NCBI RefSeq assembly: GCF_041146795.1
Contig: NC_135185.1
Span: 10,349,529-10,413,528 of the forward strand
Reading direction: 5' to 3'
Length of the DNA stretch: 64,000 nucleotides
Source: Maylandia zebra
Lineage: Eukaryota > Chordata > Actinopteri > Cichliformes > Cichlidae
Each line of letters opens with the position of its first letter. Positions within the stretch are counted from its first letter, which is position 1. Shown here piece by piece: positions 23,568 through 36,031 of this stretch. The notes beneath the pieces are model-generated. The model worked only from the letters and a program-made list of their open reading frames with translations. It was not told the DNA's origin and searched no databases. A program made the position numbers and the translations under genes.

Positions 23568-23982
23568 GCTCTAAAACCAAGTTAACGCTGAAAGTACAAA
23601 CATCACTAATGTCACACAACTTTGCCGACATGTGGCCAACAGCATGTTGTTGTTTTAATGTTCTTCATTATTAAACATTCGCACATGAATAAGTGACGTC
23701 ATATTGAGTACTTACTTTTGACAGTTCACTCTTCGGCCGCTCCCTTCTGCCGTATTTTGCAGCAAAATAATCCACACCCACCGCCGCGCTATGAATTGTG
23801 GGATATATGGGACCACGAAGCGTGCACCAGACCACGCTTGATATTTGGGGAAATCGACGGCGCATTTGGAGTACGCATTTGAAGTACACTTCGAATTGGG
23901 ACAGCCGTCGTCGCGTGGAGGTGATGTAATCGCACTTAAAATGCGTACTTCAAGCGTGCAGACCCTGAATTGGGACACAGCC
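22455..23982. mobile_element. Harbinger-like non-autonomous DNA transposon, 1,528 bp
   Basis: The ends are inverted: left ggctgtgtcccaagtcagga, right complement ggctgtgtcccaattcaggg, continuing through CTGCACGCTTGAAGTACGC. A 3-bp direct repeat TAT flanks it. Inside lie (ATGT)n/(TG)n repeats at 23,459-23,564. The block at about 23,060-23,200 matches, in reverse, the element at 18,400-19,320. No transposase frame is present. Confidence 0.65.
23459..23564 (+). repeat. (TATG)n(TG)n microsatellite
   Basis: About 43 bp of TATG units followed by about 62 bp of TG. Open frames through it on both strands are artefacts. Confidence 0.9.
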
Positions 23983-24299
23983 TATGTTTCCCCTGTGATG
24001 TGGTTAGGTTCATATGTGTCAGCTGTTTCCCCATGTGTTGCCATTTCCCCTGATTACCTCGTGTCTATTTAAGTCCTCTGTCTTCCCGTGTTCAGTGTTG
24101 TGTCCTCCCTCATAGCTGTGTGATTCTCCCTGTGTTTTCTTGTATGATTTATTATTAGTTTTCCCAGTTTGGTTTTGTTCTGTTTCCCTTCCACGGCAGC
24201 AATAAAGCTGTGGGGTTTTTTAGTTTACTTTTCGTCTCTGCCAGTTTGCGTTTGGTTCCTTCTCTTACCTGCACACAGCCGTTTTGTGACAAAACCGCC

Positions 24300-26110
24300 C
24301 CATGTTGTGTAGCTTTCTGGATTTTATACTTATTGGGCTACATATTTATTTATTATACAGGGTATACAGTAAAACCGAGTGCCACTATGTACAGGTGAAG
24401 GAAGGGGATTTGGGTCGTCCAGGGGTCACGAGGGCAGTGAGGGGAAAACACATGCGGGTGATTCACACACAGGACTCCTCCTCCCGGGGATTCCTCTTCG
24501 TGCTCACACTGCACCAACACACCACACTCACAACAGATCAGCAGCAGGTCCTCGGGCAGGGCATGCAGAGTCTGGCATGAAAAGAGGAGATTGGTATTAG
24601 AATAGCCCTTCAAAGAGAAACTTGAAGAAAGCTGATGACTACAGAAAACACTGACGAGGGTTACACAATAATCCAGCAACGAGGCATTCCCAGCAGCTGC
24701 CTTAAGTAGTGAGCCCATGAGAGTGTTGATCAGATGATTGTTTGCAGGGGCGGGAGTCACAATGAACTCCACCCCAGTAGAGCACAGGGAGCAAGAAGGG
24801 ACAAAATAAACAAAAACACTTGTAGCCATGCCGAGTCAGCCGACCGGTCCCTGTGCCTGTTGAGAACCTGATGATAACGCTCTGTTTCACCACTATTAGA
24901 GGCAGATCCAGAGTTGGCACCAGTGTAAACGAACTGGACTGGCACCCAGTCAAAGCTGGTGGCCATTTGGCACAGGTCACTTTACAAAGCTGCCCTGTAA
25001 AAATGGACAGACAGTGCAGTGAGGATACACAGGAGTAGTTTGCTCTCTCTTCCATGTTCCAGTTAAACGCTTTTTTGCCAGCTGTCTCAGATGAAAGAAA
25101 ATGGATTCCACCTGCTGATCATCCCGTCAACCAAGTAAAAAAAATGGCAGATTAGCTTCGGTAAAAGACCGAAAGTTGAGGCACACAACGATGGGTGCCA
25201 CAGGTAAAGTTTCTGGGCTGCCTCTCCTCATAACAGCCATCCCGCAAGATTTTCTCCATTTAAAGCAATGCATTATCAGGGATTGTAACATCTAGTCCTT
25301 TTACTGAATCTTATCATCCCAGCAGGGTATCTGATGAGCAGCAGGGTGTAGGTGTTGATTGCCCAGAGCTCAGTCACTGACAGGTCAGAGTCAGATAGTT
25401 TTCTCTCTCTCTCAGGGTAACACCAGGGCTGTGAGGTGGTGAAATGAGGTTGACTGCAAGTAAAACAGAGTCAACTTATTAATGTAGAGTAACTTCACTA
25501 ACATAGTGACTAACATGACAAACAGGTGAGCTCATTAAATTCAGGTGAAACAAACAAAGGGCAGGAAGCTAGAAGTGGTCCTGCCCAGCAAGACAATGGC
25601 ATGGTTAGATGCTCACACACATTCACACAGATACATAGAGAAAGACTGAAGGGCGGGGAAGCACAGGAGGACCATGACAGTTTCAGGGTTACAGCTCCTA
25701 ATGCTCCTTTCACCCCTGGGACCACGACATTCTTCATTATAAGAGACTTTATGGTATTAATCTATATGTTTAAGTCATTTTTCACATATAAACGTATTTG
25801 ATTTATGAATGTTGTCTTTTACCTTGCAATTACTTGTGACCATTAATTCTCTAAAGTACCGCTGTCCATGGACACCAGAAGGAATCAATGGATTACATGG
25901 AGGTCTTTTCCTGTTTCATATGTTAGGCTATGCCCTCTCTAGTTTTTGGTAATTCCACGCCGGTGGAAACTGTCAAGAGATGTATTCTAAAGAGAGTGAG
26001 AGAGTGAAAACACACACGCTGCAGTTTTTACTTGCAAGGGCAGTCACAGAGCGCTCATACGAGAGTGGGGGCCCTGTGACTCACGCTCTGTTTCTGCTCT
26101 TGTCTTTATT
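24300..26110. other. Non-genic stretch with old LINE relics
   Basis: At about 25,310-25,375, CCCAGCAGGGTATCTGATGA and GGTGTAGGTGTTGATTGCCC match the R4-type LINE at about 14,290-14,345. At about 25,680-25,735, CTCCTAATGCTCCTTTCACC parallels its endonuclease region at about 13,385. These are diverged relics. No other gene or element is recognised. Confidence 0.5.
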
Positions 26111-26114
26111 TATA

Positions 26115-27720
26115 CAGTGGGGCAAAAAAGTATTTAGTCAGCCACCGATTGTGCAAGTTCCCCCACTTAAAATGATGACAGAGGTCAGTAATTTGCACCA
26201 GAGGTACACTTCAACTGTGAGAGACAGAATGTGGAAAAAAAAATCCATGAATTCACATGGTAGGATTTGTAAAGAATTTATTCGTAAATTAGGGTGGAAA
26301 ATAAGTATTTGGTCACCTCAAACATGGAAAATCTCTGGCTCTCACAGACCTGTAACGTCTTCTGTAAGACGCTTTTCTGTCCCCCACTCGTTACCTGTAT
26401 GAATGGCACCTGTTTGAACTCATCATCTGTATAAAAGACACCTGTCCACAGCCTCAAACAGTCAGACTCCAAACTCTCCCATGGCCAAGACCAAAGAGCT
26501 CTCGAAGGACACCAGGAAAAGTATTGTAGACCTGCACCAGACTGGGAAGAGTGAATCTACAATAGGCAAGCAGCTTGCTGTGAAGAAATCAACTGTGGGA
26601 GCAATCATCAGAAAATGGAAGACATACAAGACCACTGATAATCTCCCACGATCTGGGGCTCCACGCAAGATCTCATCCCGTGGGGTCAAAATGATCATGA
26701 GAACGGTGAGCAAAGATCCCAGAACCACACAGGGGGACCTGGTGAATGACCTGCAGAGAGCTGGGACCAAAGTAACAAAGGTCACCATCAGTAACACACT
26801 ACAACGGCAGGGAATCAAATCCTGCAGTGCCAGACGTGTTCCGCTGCTGAAGCCAGTGCATGTCCAGGCCCGTCTGAAGTTTGCCAGAGAGCACATGGAT
26901 GATACGGCAGAGGATTGGGAGAATGTCATGTGGTCAGATGAAACCAAAGTAGAACTTTTTGGTATAAACTCAACTCGTCGTGTTTGGAGGACGAAGAATA
27001 CTGAGTTGCATCCCAAGAACACCATACCTACTGTGAAGCATGGGGGTGGAAACATCATGCTATGGGGCTGTTTTTCTGCCAAGGGGACAGGACGACTGAT
27101 CCGTGTTAAGGACAGAATGAATGGGGCCATGTATCGTGAGATTTTGAGCCAAAACCTCCTTCCATCAGTGAGAACTTTGAAGATGAAACGCGGCTGGGTC
27201 TTCCAACATGACAATGATCCAAAACACACCGCCCGGGCAACAAAGGAGTGGCTCCGTAAGAAGCATTTGAAAGTCCTGGAGTGGCCTAGCCAGTCTCCAG
27301 ACCTCAACCCCATAGAAAATCTGTGGCGGGAGTTGAAAGTCCGTGTTGCTCGGCGACAGACCCAAAACATCACTGCTCTCGAGAAGGTCTGCATGGAGGA
27401 ATGGGCCAAAATACCAGCTACTGTGTGTGCAAACCTGGTAAAGACCTATAGTAAACATTTGACCTCTGTTATTGCCAACAAAGGTTATGTTACAAAGTAT
27501 TGAGTTGTATTTCTGTTATTGACCAAATACTTATTTGCCACCCTGATTTACGAATAAATTCTTTACAAATCCTACCATGTGAATTCATGGATTTTTTTTT
27601 TCACATTCTGTCTCTCACAGTTGAAGTGTACCTCTGGTGCAAATTACTGACCTCTGTCATCATTTTAGGTGGGGGAACTTGCACAATCGGTGGCTGACTA
27701 AATACTTTTTTGCCCCACTG
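26115..27720 (+). mobile_element. Tc1-like DNA transposon, copy 1, complete (1,606 bp)
   Basis: It starts cagtggggcaaaaaagtatt and ends with the complement of the same sequence, flanked by TA on both sides. Long inverted repeats (over 150 bp) enclose one open transposase gene. The sister copy is at 40,112-41,715. Confidence 0.95.
26481..27503 (+). CDS. Tc1-like transposase, 340 aa, open
   Basis: This enzyme cuts and pastes its own transposon at TA sites. The N-terminus has a paired-type helix-turn-helix ([18 protein letters not shown] and a second one around [18 protein letters not shown]). The catalytic triad is DD34E: D153 (MWSDET), D244 (FQHDNDPKH) and E279 (NPIENLW), with 34 residues between the last two. 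The [15 protein letters not shown] box is present. The length is the family's full length and there is no stop, so this copy may encode an active enzyme. The overlapping 315-codon frame on the other strand is a shadow. Confidence 0.95.
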   Translation: MAKTKELSKDTRKSIVDLHQTGKSESTIGKQLAVKKSTVGAIIRKWKTYKTTDNLPRSGAPRKISSRGVKMIMRTVSKDPRTTQGDLVNDLQRAGTKVTKVTISNTLQRQGIKSCSARRVPLLKPVHVQARLKFAREHMDDTAEDWENVMWSDETKVELFGINSTRRVWRTKNTELHPKNTIPTVKHGGGNIMLWGCFSAKGTGRLIRVKDRMNGAMYREILSQNLLPSVRTLKMKRGWVFQHDNDPKHTARATKEWLRKKHLKVLEWPSQSPDLNPIENLWRELKVRVARRQTQNITALEKVCMEEWAKIPATVCANLVKTYSKHLTSVIANKGYVTKY

Positions 27721-27748
27721 TATATAAGGGTAATACAACAGTGAATAC

Positions 27749-28550
27749 TAGGGGTGCAACGATACTCGTATCGATATTGAACCGTTCGATACAGTGCTTT
27801 CGGTTCGGTACGCATATGTATCGAACGATACAAAATTTTTAATTTATTTTATCAACTTTTCTTCTGACGATGCTGTCTGTGTTGAGCGCTCAGTGGATCT
27901 GCGCTCGACTACTCCGCCTAGGCTGCACTGTTGACCGCAGATCCACTGAGCGCAGCGCAAGCTAGCGAGACAGAAGTTAAGCTCTCCTTGCAACATGGCA
28001 AATTGAACCTCCCCCACCCTCATTCAGATCTGGCGTTTGGAGCTATTTTGGTTTTCATGTGACGTATGACCCTGAAGGTAAGCGCGTCATGGACAAAAGT
28101 AAAACAGTATGTTGGATGTACCACGCAATGCTCAATTACATGGGTGGGAGCTAGTGTGTTAGCGCAGTTAGCTCGTTAACGTGTTGGCCGTCCAGCCCCA
28201 CGCACGGGGCGATCCGCGGTAGCTCGTTAACGGAGATTTGCCGTGTTGTGGCGTTAATGTAATTTCAACGAGATTAACGCTGACAGCACTAGTGGGAACA
28301 CAATGAATATGACTGCACATTTACTCTGACAGCATCCTACATCAAACTCTTTTCCAAAGATGAGTGATTCCTCAATCAGATTCATTATAATAATTTAAAA
28401 ACTGTACTTTTTAGTTAAAATATATATTTATAATTTTAATAAATGACAAATTAAAAAGGCATGAACATTTTTTTTTGTATCGAAAAAATATCGAACCGTG
28501 ACACCAAAGTATGAACCAAACCGTGAATTTTGTGTACCGTTGCACCCCTA
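27749..28550. mobile_element. hAT-like non-autonomous transposon, 802 bp
   Basis: Left end taggggtgcaacgatac and right end gtaccgttgcacccctaa-type (gtaccgttgcacccta in the complement sense) form an inverted repeat. An 8-bp target duplication GTGAATAC/GTGAATAT with one mismatch (27,741-27,748 and 28,551-28,558) fits hAT elements. No transposase is encoded. Confidence 0.75.
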
Positions 28551-28584
28551 GTGAATATGTCTGTTCATATCAGAGGAATGTTGA

Positions 28585-28587
<3 letters not shown>

Positions 28588-28674
<87 letters not shown>
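28588..28674 (+). repeat. (TG)n microsatellite
   Basis: About 87 bp of uninterrupted TG close to the hAT-like element's right end. Confidence 0.95.
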
Positions 28675-28676
<2 letters not shown>

Positions 28677-29516
28677 CCGAGAAGCGGCTCCTCTTCCTGG
28701 TAGGGAGTGAAACTCTTATTATCGCTGTGGGAAGAAACTGCTTTGTATGATAAGAGGGAACAGAACAAGTCTTGTAGTGAACAACAGTCTGAGTCATCAA
28801 AAGGTCATCATGCAGTATTCTATCATATGCAAACTTATATCATTAAAAGTTTATACTGACCTCTAAGTACAATTCTCCATTGACAGAAACCCAAACAAAA
28901 CACGCATTAGAAGGCTCTAAAGCCCATGTCTCAATCCATGTAACCTCTACCGGCAGCCTGCATAATAATGTGAAGAAATATTTTTTAAATTATTATTCAA
29001 AAAGTTATTTAATATGAAGGCAATAGGCAGAGTGTTACAGGCATTGCCCTAAAGCATGTAGCCTGATCGGCAGTGTAGTCTGTGCTGCAGGGAGAATGGA
29101 CTGCCATACCCGTGATGTGTCTGTGAGCGCGAGGAGGGAGAAAAAGGAAAAGTACGAGCTGTCACCAAGCAGAAACAGGAGCTGGAAGCATGTAAATATA
29201 ACAATAACCACTGCAGCCAAAAAGAGAGCCTGACGAGCCCAGTTGTAAGTAAGCTATTAAGACTCGACTGTACGCTGTGTTCGTGCTCTGTTGGAGCAGC
29301 CTTTCAATGCCTCTCTCTGTCTCTCGCTAGCAAACTTGACCCAGACAACAAAGTAAAGCTAGTTTTCAGCTACGAGCCCGACACGAACCCAACGTATTAG
29401 CCAGAGGTCCCTTTACTACGGTTCGGAGCCGCGGACCTGTTTTATATACGCGCGGAATAGTTTTCTATACGAGATCGCTGCAAAAAGTGCAGCCTTACCT
29501 AATGTCCACTGTTACT

Positions 29517-29755
29517 CATTTATCCATCCATCCATCCATTCGCTTCCGCTTATCCTTTTTCAGGGTCGCGGGGGGCGCTGGAGCCTATCCCAGCTGTCAT
29601 AGGGCGAGAGGCAGGGTACACCCTGGACAGGTCGCCAGTCTGTCGCAGGGCCAACACACAGGGACAGACAATCATTCGCACTCACATTCACACCTAGTGA
29701 CAATTTGGATTATCCAATTAACCTATCCCCACAAGCTTGTGGGGTTACTCATTTA
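29517..29755 (+). repeat. LINE 3'-tail-type dispersed repeat
   Basis: The (CCAT)n start followed by CGCTTCCGCTTATCC, GGTCGCCAGTCTGTCGCAGG and a CATTCACACC block is a very common fish repeat, which I recall as the 3' end of an L2/RTE-type LINE. The exact family is uncertain. Confidence 0.55.
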
Positions 29756-29879
29756 TATTAAGATTTAAACATCTAGTTGGTGTTGGTATGGAGAGTAACC
29801 TTCAGTAATAGTAATAAATCACACAGCAATAGGACATTCATGTAGTTGTAAAACGCCTGATAATATATTAAGTAATCCA

Positions 29880-29996
29880 GAGTATTCAGAATACGTTACT
29901 CTTATTGAGTAATGTCACGGATTACATTACAAATACATTTTGAGGCATGTAATCTGTAATCTGTAATCATTTTAAAAGAACCTTCCCAACACTGAT
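29880..29996 (-). repeat. MITE-type dispersed repeat end
   Basis: On the minus strand it starts cagtgttgggaaggttcttt and continues with TTACAGATTACATGCCTC, a repeat end frequent in fish genomes. The other end is not clear. Confidence 0.45.
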
Positions 29997-29999
29997 CAG

Positions 30000-30800
30000 G
30001 TGTAGTGATGCAGCATGAACAGAAGGATCACAGCAATAATCACATAATAACTTGCTGCAATAAGATTGCTCTTACAATGGAGCTAACTGAATACAACAAT
30101 ATATATGCACATATTTCACATGCTATATGGTTCATTTCTCCCATATAGACAGTTTAATTACTATAAAAGCAAGATGTAGATGAATAAATCTAATCTAATC
30201 CTCCTCCTAACACTGACCATGAACACCACAGCTGCTCTGCACCAGTCCACAATAGTGCATCACTGTAAACGTCACCACAGTTCTGCATACTAATGACTAA
30301 ACTGTATTTTCATGCAACCTTTGAGTAACACAAAAGTGTTATATTTTAGTTAGTTTTGCAAGATGTTTCACAAAAACATCACTGGTGACCCTGCAGCCTC
30401 TGAGTAGATGCACCTATGGAATAAATATGAAAGTCCCAGCTGACTTCCTTCTTGTGTTATCATCTTTACAAGACTTTTAGAAAGGTTGACCTCCGACCTT
30501 CAGCTTGAGGTTAAGGTCAATGAGATTTGTACTCGTCTGAGGTTTTTACTAGATGCGTCTATGGTGTCCATCTGAAAATCCAACGTCACGTCGTTCTCGC
30601 CGAGATGATGACAATCCGCTATCAGCCTTTCACAGCTGAGGGGTGAAAGGATGTGTTGGTGTAAGCAGGCCGTGGCATCAATTACTGAGACAGTTTCTCC
30701 AAACATTACCAGAAGTTACACCAGGATGCAGCGCACAAAGAAATCCACAGTCAGATGTGTTAGTCTGCATTTCTCATTTAATCTTCACACCGTGTGTTTC
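30000..30800. other. Stretch without a recognised gene
   Basis: Non-coding DNA before the orphan IRG exon. I searched it for the GTPase motifs GESGAGKS and DLPGIG in all frames by eye and found none. Confidence 0.45.
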
Positions 30801-30813
30801 TTCTGTTACGCAG

Positions 30814-31442
30814 GACTCAGAGATTTAGGCATCGAGTCACCGCAGGTCTTCCTGGTGTCCAGCTTTGAGCTCCACCTGTACGACTTCCCTCTGTTACATG
30901 AGACCCTAGAGAGAGAACTTCCTGAACACCAGAGAGATGTTCTGCTGTTTGGCATATGCAACATCATCAAGAAGAAGAAAGAAGTTTTTCAGGCTGAAAT
31001 AATACTCTATGCTACTCTGTCTGCAGCTGTACGTACAGCTCCTCTGGGGATTTCTGCTCTGGTTGACAGCACCTTAAAGGCTGCTGTCACAGGTTATGTA
31101 GCTGGGTTTGGTCTTGACAGCCCATCGCTGAAGAGACTTGCTGCCATCACAGGTGTCTCCTACACTGATCTGTGCGCTGTCATCAATTCACCGCTGGCCA
31201 CAAACACCATAACTACAGATCTTATCCTGAATGAGTTGACGACACTTCCAAGCACAGCTAAAATAATGAGAGCAGATAACGTGTGCAGGTTCATTCCACT
31301 GTTTGGATCCCTGCTGACAGCTGGTTTCTCTTTCACTATAACCAGTCGAGCTCTGCAGTTTTTCCTCAGTGAGCTCGCTGATGATGCTGAGAGGGTGTTT
31401 AGAAGGGCTCTGAGTTTGACCACCTCAGTGTGGTACTGTTAA
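30814..31442 (+). pseudogene. IRG C-terminal exon without its GTPase exon
   Basis: After an acceptor (ttacgcag) the exon encodes GLRDLGIESPQVFLVSSFEL through ALSLTTSVWYC and a stop, homologous along its length to the IRG exon at 20,025-20,662. The frame is open for about 209 codons. No GTPase exon with P-loop lies between 20.7 and 30.8 kb, so on its own it cannot make an IRG GTPase. It could be an orphan or, less likely, be joined to the upstream exon by long-range splicing. Confidence 0.75.
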
Positions 31443-31449
31443 AATCTAG

Positions 31450-32265
31450 CATTCCTCACAAATTTCACCATTTTTAGACAAGCTGTAAACTGGAGGAAAA
31501 CCAGTGTTTCTCTGAGCTGTGGGTCGTTTAGTGTTCCATATCACTCTATATCTGGAAAAGTGCAGCAGTTTCCCCTCTTATCCAGGAGATTTGCTTCTAT
31601 CAGCGTCCACTGGTCTGTTTGTTTGTTCAGGTAGATCATTGCAGATGAAAGTGGAAAAAGGTTTAGAAATCCCAGAGTGCTGCATGATCCCAGTGTACCG
31701 AGCTAAGTGACCGACAGCAGGCATTCAGATAAAAACCAAATGTCAGCTCTTTTCTTCCAACTTCTTTTGGAAACAAGGTTGTACATAAACTGTTTACAGT
31801 GCAGCTGTTTAATCATTGTGGAGCTTTTTCACATTCTTTGTGTATCTGTTCAAATCTGCACTTTGTATGTGAGAAAAAGCTTTCTGTTCTCTGTTGAGAT
31901 GATCCCACACTGCTTCAGTAATGTTGAGGTCGAGGCTCTGGGGAGACCAATCCATGACTGATAATCTTCCACTGTGTCGTTTTTTGTGTGTGTTTGTTTT
32001 TGCTTTTACTGTACTGGTAGAGTTTTTGAGATCATCGTAATACTGAGAAATGAAGCTGTGGTCACTTCAAAATCTGACGTTACTTTTGTGACCCGACCCC
32101 CAAACACCACTGCCTGAACTTCACATTTTCCTAAGTAGAATCTCATTTAATATATTTCAGTGTGTTTGTGAGTCTTTGGCACACACAAAGTTAGTCATGG
32201 AGTGATGACGATAAACTCTACTTTTTATGTTTTGCATGCTTCCCTTTGGCAACATTATTAGAAGA
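31450..32265. other. Stretch without a recognised gene
   Basis: A-T rich non-coding DNA between the orphan IRG exon and the nested transposon block. Short open frames here show no known motif. Confidence 0.4.
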
Positions 32266-33359
32266 CATATACAGTCCCGAAGTTAAAGACCACCTGAAAA
32301 ATGGCAAAAAATAATATTTTGAGTGGTTGGATCTTAACAAGGTTCCAAGTAGAGCTTCAACATGCAACAAGAAGAAATGAGACAAAACATTTTTTGAGCA
32401 TGCAATTTGTTGAAAACAACACTTAAACTGAAACAGGCTGTTTTACAGCTGATCAAAAGTTTAGGACCACATCTCCACAAAAATCTGAAAACCTAAAATA
32501 AAAGTTCCAAACATGAACTCAGTAATGAGGAGCTGCAGCGTTATTGTTGATCACTTCAAAAATTTGTAGCGGCATGCTTGATGCAAGCATCTCCATGAGG
32601 TGAGTGGGAACATTTCTCCAAGTGGTGAAGAGCCGGCTCAAGGGCCGGTGTTCTGCAGGTTTTAGGTCTCACCCAGGGTCAACACACCTGAATCAAAGGA
32701 TTAGTTCATTACCAGGCCTCTGGAGAACTTCAAGACATGTTGAGGAGGTCATTTAGCCATTTAAATCAGCTGCGTTTGTCACGGTTTGCCAGGGCAAGCC
32801 GTGTGGAATATTTAGGACCAGGACGCGGCAGCTCTGGTTCAGGTGAGTATTTATTAACGAAGGGAAAAACAAACAACAAAGGCACTGGGAACATGAAACT
32901 GGAACCTAAACTGGGTAAAACTAACAAAACAAACCAGAAATGAAGATGCAGGGAGGACCGGGGAAATACACATGGAGAGATGCAGGGAGACCGAGGGGAA
33001 ACAATACAGACGAACCAGCAACTACTATGACAGAAGACACAACTTAAATACACTCAGAGAACACAGGGAGATCACACACAGGTGGGGAACACAGCTGGGA
33101 GTGATTAACGTGACGAGACTAGGGAGGCAAACTGAAAACACTCACATAAGACGCAGACCTTCGCAATAAAACAGGAAACACATACACGCAATGATGTAAC
33201 ACACCAACTAAACACAGCCTGGGGGACACAGAACATAGGAACATGAACCATGAAACAGAAGAGTACAAACACCCAAGGTAACCAAAATCACAGAATACTA
33301 ATAAACTAAACATAAACACGGAGTCGCAGACTCCGAACCATGACAGGACCCCCCTCCCC

Positions 33360-35570
33360 TCAAAGGCTGGCTCCAGACAGCCCAACAAGAACAAAACAGC
33401 CAGAAAAAACAGAAAACAACCCGACCAGGGCGGGCGGTGGGGGCCCAGGACGGAGGGCTCGAGGCAAAACAAAACAGGAGCACCAGAAGATCAAAAGACA
33501 AAAAGAAAAACAAAACACGAGTCCAAAACCAAAAGAAAAGCACACTAGAGCACAGGAAAACAGAGCCCAAAACAGAAGAGGCCAGGGGGCCGGCCAGCAC
33601 AGGAGTCCAAACAGTTCAGGGGGCCGACCGTGCGGACGGCAACGGCGGCGACGTGGACACAGTTCGGGAGGTCGGCCGTGCAGAAGGCAACGGTGGCCAC
33701 TCAGGCGAAGAGGGTCCGGGGGCCGGCCGTGCGGAAGGCAACGGCAACGACGACAGCACTGGTCCGGGGGCCGGCCGTGCGGAAGGCAACGGCGGCCACT
33801 CAGGCAAAGAGGGTCCAGGGGCCGGCCGTGCGGAAGGCCACGGCGGCCACTCAGGCAATGGCGGTCCAGGGGCCGGCCGTGCGGAAGGCCACGGTGGCCA
33901 CTCAGGCGAAGAGGGTCTGGGGGCCGCCCACGACGGCGCCTGGCCAGTGGCCTGGCCAGCGGCCTAGAAAGCGGCCGTTTAGCTGCAGACCCAAACGAGG
34001 CAGGGCCAGGCGACGCTGAAGGCAGAGACACGGAGGCTGGGCCAGGCAACGCTGAAGACACGGAGGCTGGGCCAGGTGAGGCTGAAGACACGGAGGCTGG
34101 GCCAGGCGACGCTGAAGACACGGAGGCTGGGCCAGGCGAGGCTGAAGACACGGAGGCTGGGCCAGGCGAGGCTGACGAGGCTGCAGCTGGACCAGACGAG
34201 GCTGACGGCTCTGCAGCTGGACCAGACGGCGCTGCAGGCGGCGGCGTGGAAGCCGGAGACGGAGGCGCTGCAGGCGGCGGCGTGGAAGCCGGAGACGGAA
34301 GCGCTGCAGGCGGCGGCGTGGAAGCCAGAGGCGCTGCAGACTGGACGGATCCCTTGGACCCTCCAGTGATGACAGGGGACGAAGGCCGGACGGGCCCCTT
34401 GGAACCTCCAGCGGACACAGGAGACGAAGGCCGGACGGGCCCCTTGGACCCTCCAGCGGAGACAGGAGACGAAGGCCGGAGCGGTCCTTCGGACCCTCCA
34501 GCGGGGACAGGAGACGAAGTTATCACTAAGCCAGCAGTCATGGAGGCCACTAGCTGACACAAAGGCGACTGGCAATGCACTGAGCACGGGCTCTGCCCAG
34601 GCAATGCTGACATGGTGCAGTTCTCAGGTGGCTGCTTAGACTTCAGGGGTCCAGAATCAGCTGGGGACTGAGACCTAGCCTCTGGGGAAGCCCTGGAGTG
34701 CAGAACGATGCCTGAAGCAGCTAAAGCGCGAGAAATTCCCTGACTGGAACTTAGACTTTCTCCCTGCATAGAGTGAGTGTGTGAGACCGGTGACACTGGA
34801 GCCAGAGCTGCAGGTAGCGGGGGCACTGGAGCTGCGGGTAGCGGGGGCACTGGAGCTACGGGTAGCGGGGGCACTGGAGCTACGGGTAGCGGGGGTACTG
34901 GAGCTACGGGGGCCTGAGAAACAGGTGACTCTGGAGCTACGGGGGCCTGAGCTACAGGTGACTCTGGAGCTACGGGGGCCTGAACTGAAAGTGGCACTGG
35001 AGGCGCTGGAGACTGAACTGAAAGTGGCACTGGGCACTGAAAAGAGGGAGACACTGGTGACCGAGCAGAGTGTGGCTGCGGGGCAGCTAACTGAGCAGAG
35101 TGTGGCTGCGGGGCAGGGGATACGTTGTTCACATAATCATCCGCCGCACAGAACACAGCCCCTGAATGAACAGTCATACAGTCCGAAAACGGAAAAGAGT
35201 CCTCACTCACCACAGCCGGCGAATTAGAAGCCCGAACGTCCGGCTGTGGGGTGGCGCGCCAGCGGCGCGATCGGCGTTTCCTCCCCGCAGACGGCTCCGA
35301 CGGGCCGGGCAAGATCACATCCGGCGAGTCGGGCAGCGAGGCAGGAGTGGCTGAGAGAAGGTGCGGTGTGTGCTGGGGAAAAGCCTGCATGGTCGGAGGA
35401 AGCGACTTCAGAAGCCATGGCAGGCCAGAAAAGAGCCGTTGTAGCCGACTTTCCACGGTGCGGCGAAGCTCCTCTGGAGGGTTCTCTAGCCACAGCCCGA
35501 GGAGAATCTCCACATTATATGTAATGTCGTCCCGGAGCTCCTCGGACGGATATACTGCCGCTGGGTCCAT
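33360..35570 (-). other. Long repetitive open frame inside the LTR element
   Basis: The frame starts just inside the 5' LTR (MDPAAVYPSEELRDDITYN) and is followed by a low-complexity Pro/Ala/Ser region with several tandem repeats of about 10-24 residues. The position matches a gag-type gene, but I recognise no capsid or zinc-knuckle motif. A 405-codon plus-strand frame through the same repeats is a shadow. It is treated as part of a fossil element. Confidence 0.55.
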
Positions 35571-36031
35571 GGTGGCTGGTTCGTACTGTCACGGTTTGCC
35601 GGGGCAAGCCGTGTGGAATATTTAGGACCAGGACGCGGCAGCTCTGGTGCAGGTGAGTATTTATTAATGAAGGGAAAAACAAATAACAAAGGCACTGGGA
35701 ACATGAAACTGGAACCTAAACTGGGTAAAACTAACAAAACAAACCAGAAACGAAGATGCAGGGAGGTCCGGGGAAATACACATGGAGAGATGCAGGGAGA
35801 CCGAGGGGAAACAACACAGACGAACCAGCAACTACTATGACAGAAGACACAACTTAAATACACTCAGAGAACACAGGGAGATCACACACAGGTGGGGAAC
35901 ACAGCTGGGAGTGATTAACGTGACAAGACTAGGGAGGCAAACTGAAAACACTCACATAAGACGCAGACCTTCGCAATAAAACAGGAAACACATACACGCA
36001 ATGACGTAACACACCAACTAAACACAGCCTG

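Larger units (their letters stand above)
22183..24291 (+). mobile_element. Solo LTR, interrupted by a Harbinger-like element
   Basis: The left end TGTCATGATC and right end TTTTGTGACA are the TG...CA ends of an LTR, and a perfect 5-bp target duplication AAACC lies at 22,178-22,182 and 24,292-24,296. Without the insertion at 22,455-23,982 the LTR is about 580 bp. It has a tatttaag block and an AATAAA near its end. No internal retroelement sequence is attached, so this is a solo LTR, a fossil left by recombination. Confidence 0.75.

Noticed and set aside
33340-34557. 405-codon plus-strand frame rich in Arg/Gly/Pro
   Set aside because: It lies antisense to the long frame of the LTR element and owes its length to repeats and high GC.
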